Shown piece after piece: positions 52,759-61,465 of a stretch of 64,000 nt of DNA. The translations under genes were made by a program, and so were the position numbers. Every line of letters begins with the position of its first letter. Position 1 is the first letter of the stretch. The notes under the pieces are model-generated. The model had not been told where the DNA came from. It made no database searches and saw only the letters and a list, made by a program, of their open reading frames with translations. This DNA is from Thermoleophilia bacterium (GTDB taxonomy: Bacteria > Actinomycetota > Thermoleophilia > RBG-16-64-13): positions 620,001 to 684,000 of the forward strand of contig JAOSKU010000001.1 of the NCBI GenBank assembly GCA_027493445.1, in the 5' to 3' direction.

Positions 52759-55284
52759 TCATGAAGCGCGCGCTTCATCATCCTCTCGCTCCCGGACGAG
52801 CCGGCGGACCCGCTCCCGGTAGCCGGCAAGAAGGTCCTCGGCCGCCGCATCGGATTCCGCTTCCGCCCAGACGTGGAACAGGGGCAGGCCGGCGTCGGGG
52901 ACGATCTGTACCCAATCGCCGATGCCCACCGATACATTGATGCCGTCGATCAACGAGACCCGCTCGCGTTTCAGCTCCTGTACCAGGCGGCGCATTACCC
53001 CACCCTTGACCTGCCAGGGGCAGGGAACCGACTCGTGAGCCACATGCGACGGAGGAGCGGCCGCCACCAGAGCCGAGAGCGGGGCGTCCCCCTGAGCCAG
53101 CAGCTCAAGCACCTTTCCGAGGCTGAAGGCGGCGTCGGGCGAGGGCAGGAAGCGCGGAAAGACGTAGAGGCCACCCAAGGTGCCGGCGAAGATCGTGCGC
53201 GGGCGGGCCGCTTCGGCGAGGAGATAGGCTGGAGCGATCTTGGTCCTGACGACGCCGATGCCACACGCCTCGGCCAGCGCCTCCGCGCGCCGGGTGATGT
53301 GCACGGGCAGGGCGGCCACGCCTGGGCCTTCGGTGGCGCAGGCGTGGCCCATGAGCAGCAGCAGGACGGTGCTGTCGGGCACCCGGCTACCTCGCTCGTC
53401 AAGGACGACCAGGCTTTCGGCCGAAGGGTCGAAGACTACCCCCAGGTCGGCTTCCATGGCCTGGACAAGGCGGCTCACCCTCGCTTCGGCCAAAGCGGCG
53501 TCGGGCAGCGGAGCCGCCAGGGACGACTCGGCCACGTGGGCATTCACCGACACGGCTTCGATTCCCAAATGGTCCAGAGCCCCGGACAGGACCCCGAAAG
53601 CCGGGGAGTACCCGTAGTCGAGCACGACGCGGAAACGTCGCTGACCGATGCGCTCGACGTCCCAGCTCTCCAAGAGTGAGGTGGTGTAGGCTTCGACGAC
53701 GCGCGCGGGATAGCTGACCGACCCCATCTCGTCGTGGAAAGCGCGGCGATAGTCCTCGCGAAAGAAGGTGTTCTCGATGCTCCGCTCAGTCTTGCCCGAA
53801 ACGGGGATGCCGGGCGGCTCCGCGAAGAGAATCTCGACCTCCTCCGCGTTGTCGGAAGCGATGCGCACGTGGATGCCTCCCGCCGAGCTCCCGGTCTTGA
53901 GGTCGAACCGGTTGAGGGCCACCGGGGCGACGCGCAGATCGCGAACGAACACTCCGGTGGCGTTCAAACCAGCGGTGACGGCCCGCTTGAGCACCCGGCT
54001 GGCCGGATGGGCGTCGCGGCTTGTCGTGACAACCGCCCCTTTGCTCAGCAGCGTGCCGTACGACATGGCCAGCCGCAGAGCCATCTCCGGTGTGATGTCC
54101 ACATTGATGAGCCCTCGCACGCCGTGGGTCCCGAAAAGAGAGCTCATGCCCCGCGTTTCCCAAATGAGGCTGGAGCGGATAGAAGAGCCGGGCTCGACTG
54201 TCTTGAACGGGTAGATCTTCACGTGGTTGCCCACCAGGGCGTTCTCGCCGACTGAACACTGGTCCCCCACCACGGCCCCTTCGGCTACCACGGCGTTGGC
54301 GCGCAGGTCGACCGAGTTGCCCAGAACCGCGGCCCGCACGCGACTGCCCGGGCCCAAGTAGCTGCTCTCGCCCACCACGGACCCGGCCACGTGAGATCCA
54401 GCGCGCATGACCACGTTGTTCCCGAGGACGGTGTGCGCGCCGATGGTGGCCGAGGCATCGATCTTGGCGTAGTTGCCGATGAGGGCCGGGCCCTCCACGT
54501 TGGCCAGACTGTCCAGGTTGACCCCCTCCCCCACCCACACGTTGCCCCGCAGACGCACCCCCGGCATCTGCAGTCTGACCTTGCCGTCGAGCGCGTCCCG
54601 GTTCGCCCGGAGGTACTGGTCGAAGTTGCCGATGTCTTGCCAATAGCCCTCGCAGAGCATCCCGTAGAGGGGCTTGTGCATGTCGAAGAGCTTGGGGAAG
54701 AGCTCATGGCTGAAATCGTAGGCGGTACCCTCCGGCACGTGGTCGAGCACCTCGGGTTCCAGCACGTAGATGCCGGTGTTGATGGTATCGGAGAAGACCT
54801 GTCCCCACCCGGGCTTCTCCAGGAAGCGCTCGATACGTCCCTCTCCGTCGACGATGACCACCCCGAACTCGAGCGGATTGTCCACGCTCTTCAAGGCGAT
54901 GGTGACTGCGGCCTGCCGTTCCCGGTGGAACTTCACGATGCCGGTGAGATCGAAATCCGTGAGAGCGTCGCCGCTGATCACCAAGAAGGTCTCGTCGAGG
55001 CCGGCCCGAGCGTGTTTCACGGAGCCGGCCGTCCCCAGGGGCGACTCCTCCACGCTGTACTCGATGCGCATGCCGAAGGTGGAGCCGTCGCCGAAGTGAT
55101 TGCGAATCAGCTGGGGAAGGAAGGACACAGTCATGATCACATCGTGAATACCGTGGCGCGAGAGCAGCTCCAAGATGTGCAAGGCCGTGGGCTTGTTGGC
55201 GATCGGCACCATCGGCTTGGGTTGATTCGACGTCAGGGGGCGCAGACGCGTGCCCTGCCCCCCGGCCATGACGACCGCCTTCAC
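52759..55284 (-). CDS. Sugar nucleotidyltransferase / degenerate phosphomannomutase fusion
   Basis: An 841-residue protein. Residues 1-235 form a NTP_transferase domain ([35 protein letters not shown]), as in GDP-mannose or GlmU-type enzymes. Residues 250-370 are left-handed beta-helix hexapeptide repeats. Residues 385-830 are phosphohexomutase-like, starting [20 protein letters not shown]. The catalytic TASHNP loop is replaced by IASDN, and the metal loop DGDADR by DPSAES, so mutase activity is doubtful. It starts 22 nt after pgsA. Such fusions are annotated as mannose-1-phosphate guanylyltransferase; the true sugar is not known. Confidence 0.85.
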   Translation of the reverse strand: MKAVVMAGGQGTRLRPLTSNQPKPMVPIANKPTALHILELLSRHGIHDVIMTVSFLPQLIRNHFGDGSTFGMRIEYSVEESPLGTAGSVKHARAGLDETFLVISGDALTDFDLTGIVKFHRERQAAVTIALKSVDNPLEFGVVIVDGEGRIERFLEKPGWGQVFSDTINTGIYVLEPEVLDHVPEGTAYDFSHELFPKLFDMHKPLYGMLCEGYWQDIGNFDQYLRANRDALDGKVRLQMPGVRLRGNVWVGEGVNLDSLANVEGPALIGNYAKIDASATIGAHTVLGNNVVMRAGSHVAGSVVGESSYLGPGSRVRAAVLGNSVDLRANAVVAEGAVVGDQCSVGENALVGNHVKIYPFKTVEPGSSIRSSLIWETRGMSSLFGTHGVRGLINVDITPEMALRLAMSYGTLLSKGAVVTTSRDAHPASRVLKRAVTAGLNATGVFVRDLRVAPVALNRFDLKTGSSAGGIHVRIASDNAEEVEILFAEPPGIPVSGKTERSIENTFFREDYRRAFHDEMGSVSYPARVVEAYTTSLLESWDVERIGQRRFRVVLDYGYSPAFGVLSGALDHLGIEAVSVNAHVAESSLAAPLPDAALAEARVSRLVQAMEADLGVVFDPSAESLVVLDERGSRVPDSTVLLLLMGHACATEGPGVAALPVHITRRAEALAEACGIGVVRTKIAPAYLLAEAARPRTIFAGTLGGLYVFPRFLPSPDAAFSLGKVLELLAQGDAPLSALVAAAPPSHVAHESVPCPWQVKGGVMRRLVQELKRERVSLIDGINVSVGIGDWVQIVPDAGLPLFHVWAEAESDAAAEDLLAGYRERVRRLVREREDDEARAS

Positions 55285-55306
55285 TGGAAGCCTCCTGGCG
55301 CGCGGG

Positions 55307-55837
55307 TCATGAGCCGGCTATTACCCCCGCCCGCGGACGGCGAAACTGGCGGATACCCCGGGTCGTGTAGACCGCCGCCGAGGCCAGAGACAGCACCACA
55401 CCCATCCAGAAGACGTACACCCCAGCCGCGATTCCCAGGATGGCCAACAACAGTCCGAGCATGAGCCCCGCGGTGCTGAGCTTCCCCAACAGGATCACCG
55501 GCAAGACGATGTCCCGCCGGCGCAGTACGTAGAAACCGGCCATGATGTACGCGTCACGCACAAGCACGGCCATGAGCGCGGGCGTAGGCAGTCGATGCTG
55601 GACGAGCAGGATGACAAGAGCGCTGCCGATGAGAAGCCGATCGGCCAGCGGATCGGCCAGCTTGCCGAACTCAGTTACCGAGTCGGTGCGGCGTGCGATC
55701 TGTCCGTCGAGCCAGTCGGTTGCCGTGGCCAGCGCGAAGAGGACGCCGGCCACGGTGGAGCCGTCCTGGGAGCGCGCGAGAAAGTAGATGAAAACGGGGA
55801 TTATGAGCAGCCGAAGCATTGTGAGCACATTGGCCAC
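55307..55837 (-). CDS. pgsA: CDP-alcohol phosphatidyltransferase (PgsA-like)
   Basis: A 176-residue membrane enzyme. The CDP-alcohol signature is complete: D44-G45-x2-A48-R49-x8-G58-x3-D62-x3-D66, within [20 protein letters not shown]. At least four hydrophobic helices follow. Members make phosphatidylglycerolphosphate, phosphatidylinositol phosphate or cardiolipin. Position before a DUF881-sbp-DUF881 block matches mycobacterial Rv1822 (pgsA2). Substrate is not determined here. GTG 55837 has GGGAGG on the minus strand. Confidence 0.88.
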   Translation of the reverse strand: MANVLTMLRLLIIPVFIYFLARSQDGSTVAGVLFALATATDWLDGQIARRTDSVTEFGKLADPLADRLLIGSALVILLVQHRLPTPALMAVLVRDAYIMAGFYVLRRRDIVLPVILLGKLSTAGLMLGLLLAILGIAAGVYVFWMGVVLSLASAAVYTTRGIRQFRRPRAGVIAGS

Positions 55838-55894
55838 TCAGTCACCTCCCTGCCGGCCGACCGTCCGCGAAGTCCGGCGACGGCACCCAGATGA

Positions 55895-56057
55895 GAGCTC
55901 GTTTCCGGACGAAGCCTCGGCCCCTAGAGCGCACTGGACGGCACGATGCTTCGTCCTCAGTCGCGTCCGTAGCCTCCGGCTACGCCCGCTCCCTGCGTCC
56001 TCGCCTCGCACTCGCCCATCGCACCCTGACGGCGAGGCGTCATTCCGAAACGAGCTC
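55895..56057 (+). repeat. Dispersed palindromic repeat, full-length copy 6 (reference)
   Basis: 163 bp with perfect 11-bp terminal inverted repeats GAGCTCGTTTC (55895-55905) and GAAACGAGCTC (56047-56057), and a central hairpin GTAGCC-TCC-GGCTAC. It lies between pgsA and tRNA-Pro. It has no coding capacity, like a miniature inverted-repeat element. Confidence 0.85.
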
Positions 56058-56068
56058 CACGCAAAAAG

Positions 56069-56142
56069 TCGGGACGGCCAGATTTGAACTGGCGACCTCC
56101 CGGCCCCCAGCCGGATGCGCTACCAGGCTGCGCCACGTCCCG
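56069..56142 (-). tRNA. tRNA-Pro (anticodon GGG)
   Basis: On the minus strand a 74-nt cloverleaf: acceptor CGGGACG/CGTCCCG, D arm GCGC AGCCTGGTA GCGC, anticodon stem TCCGG/CCGGG with loop CTGGGGG giving anticodon GGG, T arm GCCAG-TTCAAAT-CTGGC. The CCA end is not encoded (CTTTTT follows). It reads proline codons CCC and CCU. A -10-like TATACT lies about 12 nt upstream. Confidence 0.95.
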
Positions 56143-56153
56143 ACGCAGGCCCC

Positions 56154-56159
56154 AGTATA
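56154..56159 (-). promoter_or_regulatory. Possible -10 element of tRNA-Pro
   Basis: TATACT on the minus strand, within GTGCTATACTGGGG, about 12 nt before the tRNA 5' end; -35 weak. Confidence 0.4.
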
Positions 56160-56195
56160 GCACGCACCCCAGCCGGGATAGGCTCGTGGCCGCGC

Positions 56196-56262
56196 CATGG
56201 ACGCGACCGAGGACACCCCATCGGCCGCCCCCGGTGCGGCCTGGCGGCCGGCCCGCACCAGG
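56196..56262 (-). repeat. Dispersed palindromic repeat, partial copy 7
   Basis: GACGCGACCGAGGACACCCC followed by CGCCCCCGGTGCGGCCTGGC matches the repeat core in the orientation opposite to copy 6. Both ends are missing. It lies 54 nt upstream of tRNA-Pro, so two copies flank the tRNA gene. Confidence 0.55.
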
Positions 56263-56278
56263 CGGTGCCAGAGCGCGG

Positions 56279-57358
56279 TCAGTGATGCTCTGAGCGGGGC
56301 TCGCGCAGCATGAGGTCGCGCACGCTGTCGCGTACCTCCTTCTGACCCCTGATGATTGCCACCACGTTCTCGGTAATGGGCATGTCCACCCCCAGAGTGC
56401 GGGCCAGCTGCAGGATGGCCGGTGCGGCGGTCAGGCCCTCGGCCACCATACCCATCTCTCGCTCCACATCGGCCGGCGAGTGCCCGAGTGCTATGAGCTC
56501 TCCGGCCAGGCGGTTGCGGCTGTGCCGGGAGGTGCAGGTGGCTACCAAGTCGCCCATGCCGGCAAGGCCGGCGAACGTGAGGGGCTGAGCGCCCAGCGCC
56601 AAACCGAGGCGGGCCATCTCGGCGATGCCCCGGGTCATCAGGGCCGCCCGAGCGTTGTCGCCGTGGCCCAAGCCGTCGCTCATGCCGGTGGCCAGGGCGA
56701 TGATGTTCTTGACGGCGCTGGCCAGCTCCACGCCCACTAGATCGGTGTTGACGTAGAGCCGGAAGGTCTCACTGCTCAACAGCTGCTGCAGCGCCTCAGC
56801 AAACACCTGATCGCAAGAAGCGATCACGCCGGCGGTTGGCTGATCGAGGGACACCTCCTCGGCGTGGTTGGGGCCGGCCAGGACGGCCAAGCGGGGATGC
56901 AGGGGCGCCCAAAGGTCAGCCACTACCTCGCTGAGGCGGCGCAGAGTACCTGGCTCCACGCCCTTGGCCAGACTGAGCACTCCGATCCTTGCCGGCAGGC
57001 GCGACGCGAGCTGCCCGGCTGCCTCCGCGTACCCTTTGCTGGGGACGGCCATTACGACCAGATCGACGCGCGAGAGGTCGTGCCCGGGATAGACCCCCAC
57101 CTTCAGCTCGGCCGGCAGGCGTAGCTGCCGCAGATAGTCAGGGTTGTAGCCGGTGGCGGCGATGATCTCGGCCTGATCGCGCCGCCGGCAGAGTAGGACG
57201 GTCTCCAAGCCCTGCAGCGTCACGTGACGGGCGAAGGCCGTCCCCCAGCTGCCTGCTCCTACCACCGCCACCCGATACACATCACCCCAGCGAGGGGCCC
57301 AGGACTCCCGGACCTCGGCCTCGGGGGAGCACTGTTCCGGCTTACTGGTCTTGCTCAC
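56279..57358 (-). CDS. gpsA: Glycerol-3-phosphate dehydrogenase [NAD(P)+]
   Basis: A 359-residue dehydrogenase making sn-glycerol-3-phosphate for phospholipids. The dinucleotide loop is VAVVGAGSWGTAFARH, the substrate region is VLAGPNHAEEV, the catalytic lysine is in ASAVKNIIALATGMSDGL, and GLAGMGDLVATCTS, with the downstream RN, is typical. GTG 57358 overlaps the plsY stop (GTGA); a start close to VYRVAVVG at GTG 57280 would remove a nonconserved leader of 26 residues. Confidence 0.95.
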   Translation of the reverse strand: MSKTSKPEQCSPEAEVRESWAPRWGDVYRVAVVGAGSWGTAFARHVTLQGLETVLLCRRRDQAEIIAATGYNPDYLRQLRLPAELKVGVYPGHDLSRVDLVVMAVPSKGYAEAAGQLASRLPARIGVLSLAKGVEPGTLRRLSEVVADLWAPLHPRLAVLAGPNHAEEVSLDQPTAGVIASCDQVFAEALQQLLSSETFRLYVNTDLVGVELASAVKNIIALATGMSDGLGHGDNARAALMTRGIAEMARLGLALGAQPLTFAGLAGMGDLVATCTSRHSRNRLAGELIALGHSPADVEREMGMVAEGLTAAPAILQLARTLGVDMPITENVVAIIRGQKEVRDSVRDLMLREPRSEHH

Positions 57359-57972
57359 GAGGGGGGCTCGTGGTCGATCCATCTGTGCCAGGGCATGCTC
57401 GTGCGCCGCTCCTTGCGGCGGACGAGCCGGACGATGTTCCCCCGATGCGCGAACATCACGACCGCCGAAGCGACCAGTGAAAAGACCACGTATGGCGCCG
57501 ACCTCCCCGCCAAGATGACGAATGCAGGGAACAGGACCACCGCGGTGAGCGAAGCCAGGGAGACGAACCTGGTGAGGACCAGGACCGCCAGGAAGACCGC
57601 CACGAGAGCGGCCAGGATAAGGGGGGTCATGGCCAGGAGCGTGCCGGCGCCGGTCGCCACCCCCTTGCCTCCTTTGCCCCGCAGGAATACCGACCAGTTG
57701 TGCCCGCCGATGGCCGCGAGGGCCGCCAGAACCGTGGCCAGCGGGGTGGAGATCTCCCGGGCCAGGAGCACGGGCAGGAACCCCTTGAGGACGTCCCCGG
57801 CGAGCACCGCGATGCCCAGTCCCGTGCCCAGCACCCGAAAGGCGTTCGTCGTACCCGCATTGCCGCTTCCGTGGTCGCGCACATCGATCCCTTTAACGAG
57901 CTTGCCCAGGAACACGCTGGGTGAGAGGGAGCCCACCAGATAGGCCAGCACAACCAGAGCGACCATGGTCAC
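57355..57972 (-). CDS. plsY: Glycerol-3-phosphate acyltransferase PlsY
   Basis: A 205-residue integral membrane enzyme that acylates glycerol-3-phosphate using acyl-phosphate. Motifs: GSLSPSVFLGKLVKGIDVRDHGSGNAGTTNAFR, HNWSVFLRGKGGKGVATGAG, and hydrophobic helices. GTG 57972 overlaps the der stop. gpsA and plsY are adjacent, as in many bacteria, supplying substrate and product of one step. Confidence 0.96.
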   Translation of the reverse strand: MTMVALVVLAYLVGSLSPSVFLGKLVKGIDVRDHGSGNAGTTNAFRVLGTGLGIAVLAGDVLKGFLPVLLAREISTPLATVLAALAAIGGHNWSVFLRGKGGKGVATGAGTLLAMTPLILAALVAVFLAVLVLTRFVSLASLTAVVLFPAFVILAGRSAPYVVFSLVASAVVMFAHRGNIVRLVRRKERRTSMPWHRWIDHEPPS

Positions 57973-59300
57973 GAGTAGCGCTCCTCCTTGCCTTCGAAGT
58001 CGATGACCAGGGGAACACCCCAGAGTCCGTAGGCGTCACGCAGCCGGTTCTCGAAGAAGTAGGCGTAGCTGCGCGTGAGGAGGGCCCGCGCGTTCACCTG
58101 CACTTTGAACCGCAGCGGGGAGTGGTCGTACTGCACGATGTAAAAAAGCTTCAGTGATTTGCCCGCCTTCTGCGGCGGGTCGCGCCGACCCTTGATCTCC
58201 TCCAGCCAGCGGTTGAGGTCAGCCGTGGGAATACGGGCGCTGTAGCGTTCGTAGAGGTCGAGTGCCAGCGGCAGGACCTCGCCCAGCTTGCGCCCGGTAA
58301 CTGCCGACACCGTGAGCCAGGGAGGCCGCATCTGCACCTTGCCGTAGATGCGGGCGGTGGCTGTCTGCAGATCCGTGGTAGTGATGTCCCACTTGTTGAA
58401 GAGGATGGCCGTAGCGCAGGCGGCCCGCTGAGCCTCGTAGGCCACTTGCAGGTCGAGATCCACCAATCCCTCGGAAGCGTCGACCACTACCAGGGCGACG
58501 TCGCTTCGTTCCAGTGCCTTGATCGTGCGCAGCGTGCTGTAGTACTCGACGTCCGTCGTCGTGCGCCGGCCTTTGCGGCGAAGTCCGGCAGTGTCCACCA
58601 GGTTGACGTGCCGGCCCCGATACTCGATCAGGGTGTCGATGGCATCGCGTGTAGTCCCCGGGATGGGCGAGACGATGACCCGCTCGTCCCCCAAGAGGGC
58701 GTTCACCAGCGAGCTCTTGCCGACGTTGGGCCGCCCTACGATGGCCACGTCGACTACGGCCGATCCGTCCTCCTCCTGCTCCCCTTCCTGGAGCGGAAGA
58801 GCTCGCACCACGGCGTCCAGCAGATCACCAATGCCCAGGCCGTGCTCGGCCGAGACGCCAGTGGGCTCGCCCAGACCCAGCTGCCAGAAATCGTGCAGCT
58901 TCTCCTCGGCGAGCCGGGTGTCGATCTTGTTCACGGCCAGCACCACCGGCACCCGGCTGCGGCGCAGAAGATCGGCGATCTCATGCTCCTGGGGGCCGAT
59001 GTCCACTTTGCCGTCGACCACAAACACCACCACGGCGGCTTCGGCGATGGCCAGGCGCGCCTGGCCGCGCACCTGGTCGGAGAGCGGTTCCTCCCCCTGC
59101 AAGTCGATGCCGCCGGTGTCCACCACGGTGAACCAACGGCCCACCCACTCCGCCCGCCCTTCCTTGCGGTCGCGGGTCACTCCGGACTCAGGCGCCACCA
59201 CCGCGTCCCGCGTGCCGGTCAGCCTGTTGAACAGGGTCGACTTGCCCACGTTCGGGTAGCCCACCACCGCCACCCGAGGCAGAGTGCTCACCCGGGTCAT
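57969..59300 (-). CDS. der: Ribosome biogenesis GTPase Der (EngA)
   Basis: A 443-residue protein with two tandem GTPase domains: first P-loop GYPNVGKST (residues 14-22), second GRPNVGKSS, each followed by DT(A/G)G motifs and NKxD motifs (VNKIDT; FNKWDI). The C-terminal KH-like domain contains PTADLNRWLEEI. It is needed for 50S subunit assembly. It overlaps plsY and ispH by 4 nt. Confidence 0.97.
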   Translation of the reverse strand: MTRVSTLPRVAVVGYPNVGKSTLFNRLTGTRDAVVAPESGVTRDRKEGRAEWVGRWFTVVDTGGIDLQGEEPLSDQVRGQARLAIAEAAVVVFVVDGKVDIGPQEHEIADLLRRSRVPVVLAVNKIDTRLAEEKLHDFWQLGLGEPTGVSAEHGLGIGDLLDAVVRALPLQEGEQEEDGSAVVDVAIVGRPNVGKSSLVNALLGDERVIVSPIPGTTRDAIDTLIEYRGRHVNLVDTAGLRRKGRRTTTDVEYYSTLRTIKALERSDVALVVVDASEGLVDLDLQVAYEAQRAACATAILFNKWDITTTDLQTATARIYGKVQMRPPWLTVSAVTGRKLGEVLPLALDLYERYSARIPTADLNRWLEEIKGRRDPPQKAGKSLKLFYIVQYDHSPLRFKVQVNARALLTRSYAYFFENRLRDAYGLWGVPLVIDFEGKEERYS

Positions 59301-60145
59301 CTCACCATCTCCCTCAACCGGGTGACGGCCGCCTCGATTTGCTCAGGTGGCGTGGAGGCACCGGCGGTGACGCCCACCGCCATGACGTTCCTCAGCCACT
59401 CGGATCGGATCTCATCAGCCGATTCGATGTGGTAGGTGCGCGGCTGAACGGCGGCACAGAGCTCAGCCAATCGCGTGGTGTTCCCTGAGTTCTTGCCCCC
59501 CACTACCAGCACGACGTCGACCGCTCGGGCCATGGCCACAGCCGCCGTTTGCCGCTGCTCGGTGGCGCTGCAGATGGTGTTGTACACTCGCATCTCCCGA
59601 ACCCGCGGGGCCAGCGCGGCCGACAGAGCGGCCAACCTCTCATGCGACTGGGTGGTCTGCACGACCACGCCCACCCGCTGCTTCTCCAGCTCGGGAGGCA
59701 GGTCCTCGGGACCCTCCACCACCAAGGAGTCGGGTCCGGCGTACGAGCGGATACCGAGAACCTCGGGATGGGCCGGTTCGCCCAGTATCACCACCTGATA
59801 GCCTTCCTCCCGCAGCCGAGCGGCCTTGTCCTGAGCCGCTTTGACGAAGGTGCAGGTGGCGTCAACAACGGCCACGGCACGGGCCGCCAGCTCGTCCATC
59901 ACCTGCCGCGGCACGCCGTGTGATCGGATGATCATCGTGCCCGCCGTCTTCGCCCGGGAGTCCTCCAGCACCTCGATGCCCTGCTGCGCCAGGGCGGAGA
60001 TGACGGTCGGGTTGTGGATGAGAGGTCCGAGGGTGTGGATGGGCCCTCGGGCCTCGGCGGCAGCCTGCCGGGCCAGCTTCAGAGCCCGCTCGACCCCCCA
60101 GCAGTAGCCGGCGTACTCGCTGATGCGGATCTCCACCGGGGTCAC
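59297..60145 (-). CDS. ispH: 4-hydroxy-3-methylbut-2-enyl diphosphate reductase
   Basis: A 282-residue Fe-S enzyme, the last step of the MEP isoprenoid pathway. The three cluster cysteines are C15 (YAGYCWGVERAL), C98 (VDATCTFVK) and C192 (NTICSATEQRQ). Substrate-binding histidines lie in IRSHGVP (H76) and GEPAHPEV (H126), and SGNTTRL is present. Position next to der and cmk is common in Gram-positive bacteria. Confidence 0.97.
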   Translation of the reverse strand: MTPVEIRISEYAGYCWGVERALKLARQAAAEARGPIHTLGPLIHNPTVISALAQQGIEVLEDSRAKTAGTMIIRSHGVPRQVMDELAARAVAVVDATCTFVKAAQDKAARLREEGYQVVILGEPAHPEVLGIRSYAGPDSLVVEGPEDLPPELEKQRVGVVVQTTQSHERLAALSAALAPRVREMRVYNTICSATEQRQTAAVAMARAVDVVLVVGGKNSGNTTRLAELCAAVQPRTYHIESADEIRSEWLRNVMAVGVTAGASTPPEQIEAAVTRLREMVR

Positions 60146-60822
60146 GATCTCTCCTCCGCCCGCTGCCAGTCCTGCCCGAGAAGGTCGGCCAGCGCCTGCA
60201 TGACGCGCGTGCTGATCTCCATGTGTCGCTGGGCCTTGGTGGCCCCCGCGTCCTCCGGCGAGACGGGAGGCCCGAAACTCACGGTCACGCGCGGCAGGCG
60301 CAGGCGTCCGTTCGCCAGGATGCGGTTCGTTCCGGTGAGAGCGACTGGGACGGTGGTCACCCCCGGCTGGAGGGCCAGCAAAGCGGCCCCAGCTTGGGGC
60401 TGCCCAAGGCAGCCTTCAGGCTGGCGGTGTCCCTCCGGGAAAACACCCACTACGGCTCCCCGCTTGAGGTAGCCCAGGGCCTGCCGGATCGACTCCCGAT
60501 CGGCTTCGCCGCGGCGAACCGCGAAACCACCCAGGGCCTCTACCGCCCGTCCGAGGGCGCCCACCTTCCACAGCTCTGCCTTGGCCATGAAGTGCACCTG
60601 CCGGGGGCAGGCGACTCCTATGAAAAACGGGTCGATGTTCGAAAGGTGATTGGAGGCCAGGAGAACGGCGCCCTCCCGCGGCAGGTGCTCCACACCGCTG
60701 ACCCTCATGCGGAAGAGCGGGCGAAAGACCAGGGGCACGAGGACGTGGAGCGTCCGGTAAAGGGGGTATCGCCGGGACTCCTCAGCACGGCGTGCCTTCC
60801 CCCGGCTCGTTGGCCGCTGCAT
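60142..60822 (-). CDS. plsC: 1-acyl-sn-glycerol-3-phosphate acyltransferase PlsC
   Basis: A 226-residue acyltransferase. The catalytic HX4D box is in SNHLSNIDPFFIG, the substrate motif is FPEGHRQ, in place of the more usual FPEGTRS, and a C-terminal VSFGPPV follows. A hydrophobic N-terminal segment suggests membrane association. It overlaps the 3' end of cmk by 41 nt, so a slightly later start is possible. Works after PlsY to form phosphatidic acid. Confidence 0.92.
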   Translation of the reverse strand: MQRPTSRGKARRAEESRRYPLYRTLHVLVPLVFRPLFRMRVSGVEHLPREGAVLLASNHLSNIDPFFIGVACPRQVHFMAKAELWKVGALGRAVEALGGFAVRRGEADRESIRQALGYLKRGAVVGVFPEGHRQPEGCLGQPQAGAALLALQPGVTTVPVALTGTNRILANGRLRLPRVTVSFGPPVSPEDAGATKAQRHMEISTRVMQALADLLGQDWQRAEERS

Positions 60823-61465
60823 GTTCGACGATCAGGTCGAGCACCTGATCGACCGTGAGCGCACTCGTGTCGATCTCCACGGCGTCGCGGGCCTTGCGCA
60901 GTGGTGCCAGCACGCGACCCGAGTCCCGGCTGTCCCGCAGCAAGAGCTCGCGCTCCAGGGCATTCTGGGAGATGCACACCCCCTGCTCTTCGAGCTGCTG
61001 CCGGCGGCGGGTGGCCCGTACCTCGGCCGACGCGGTCAGGTAGACCTTGAGTTCGGCCCGGGGACAGACGACGGTGCCGATGTCCCGACCCTCGAGGACC
61101 ATGTCGCCCTGTTCAGCCAACTGCCGTTGCCTCCTCAGCAGCGCCTGGCGCACCTGCCGATGAGCGGCCACCAGGGACACCTTCTGCGAGACCAGCGGAT
61201 TCCGGATGGCATCGGTCACATCACGGTCGCCTACGAGCACCCGGGCCGTCTCGTCCGGGGTGTCCACGAAGCGCACGTCCATCTCGCGCGCCAGACAACC
61301 CAGGCGGCTGTCGGACTCGAGAGGCACGTCCTGCTCCAAAGCCAGGAGCGTCACCACGCGATACATGGCGCCCGTATCCAGGTAGGTCAGGCCCAGCCTT
61401 CGAGCCAAGGCCCGGGCAATGGTGCTCTTGCCGGAGCCCGCCGGGCCGTCGATCGCGACTATCAC
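60782..61465 (-). CDS. cmk: Cytidylate kinase
   Basis: A 227-residue CMP/dCMP kinase. P-loop GPAGSGKST (residues 7-15), CMP-binding region LDTGAMYR, and the motif VLEGRDIGTVV with the lid RRRQQL are all present. It overlaps aroA and plsC. cmk-plsC-ispH-der is conserved in many Gram-positive bacteria. Confidence 0.96.
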   Translation of the reverse strand: MIVAIDGPAGSGKSTIARALARRLGLTYLDTGAMYRVVTLLALEQDVPLESDSRLGCLAREMDVRFVDTPDETARVLVGDRDVTDAIRNPLVSQKVSLVAAHRQVRQALLRRQRQLAEQGDMVLEGRDIGTVVCPRAELKVYLTASAEVRATRRRQQLEEQGVCISQNALERELLLRDSRDSGRVLAPLRKARDAVEIDTSALTVDQVLDLIVEHAAANEPGEGTPC

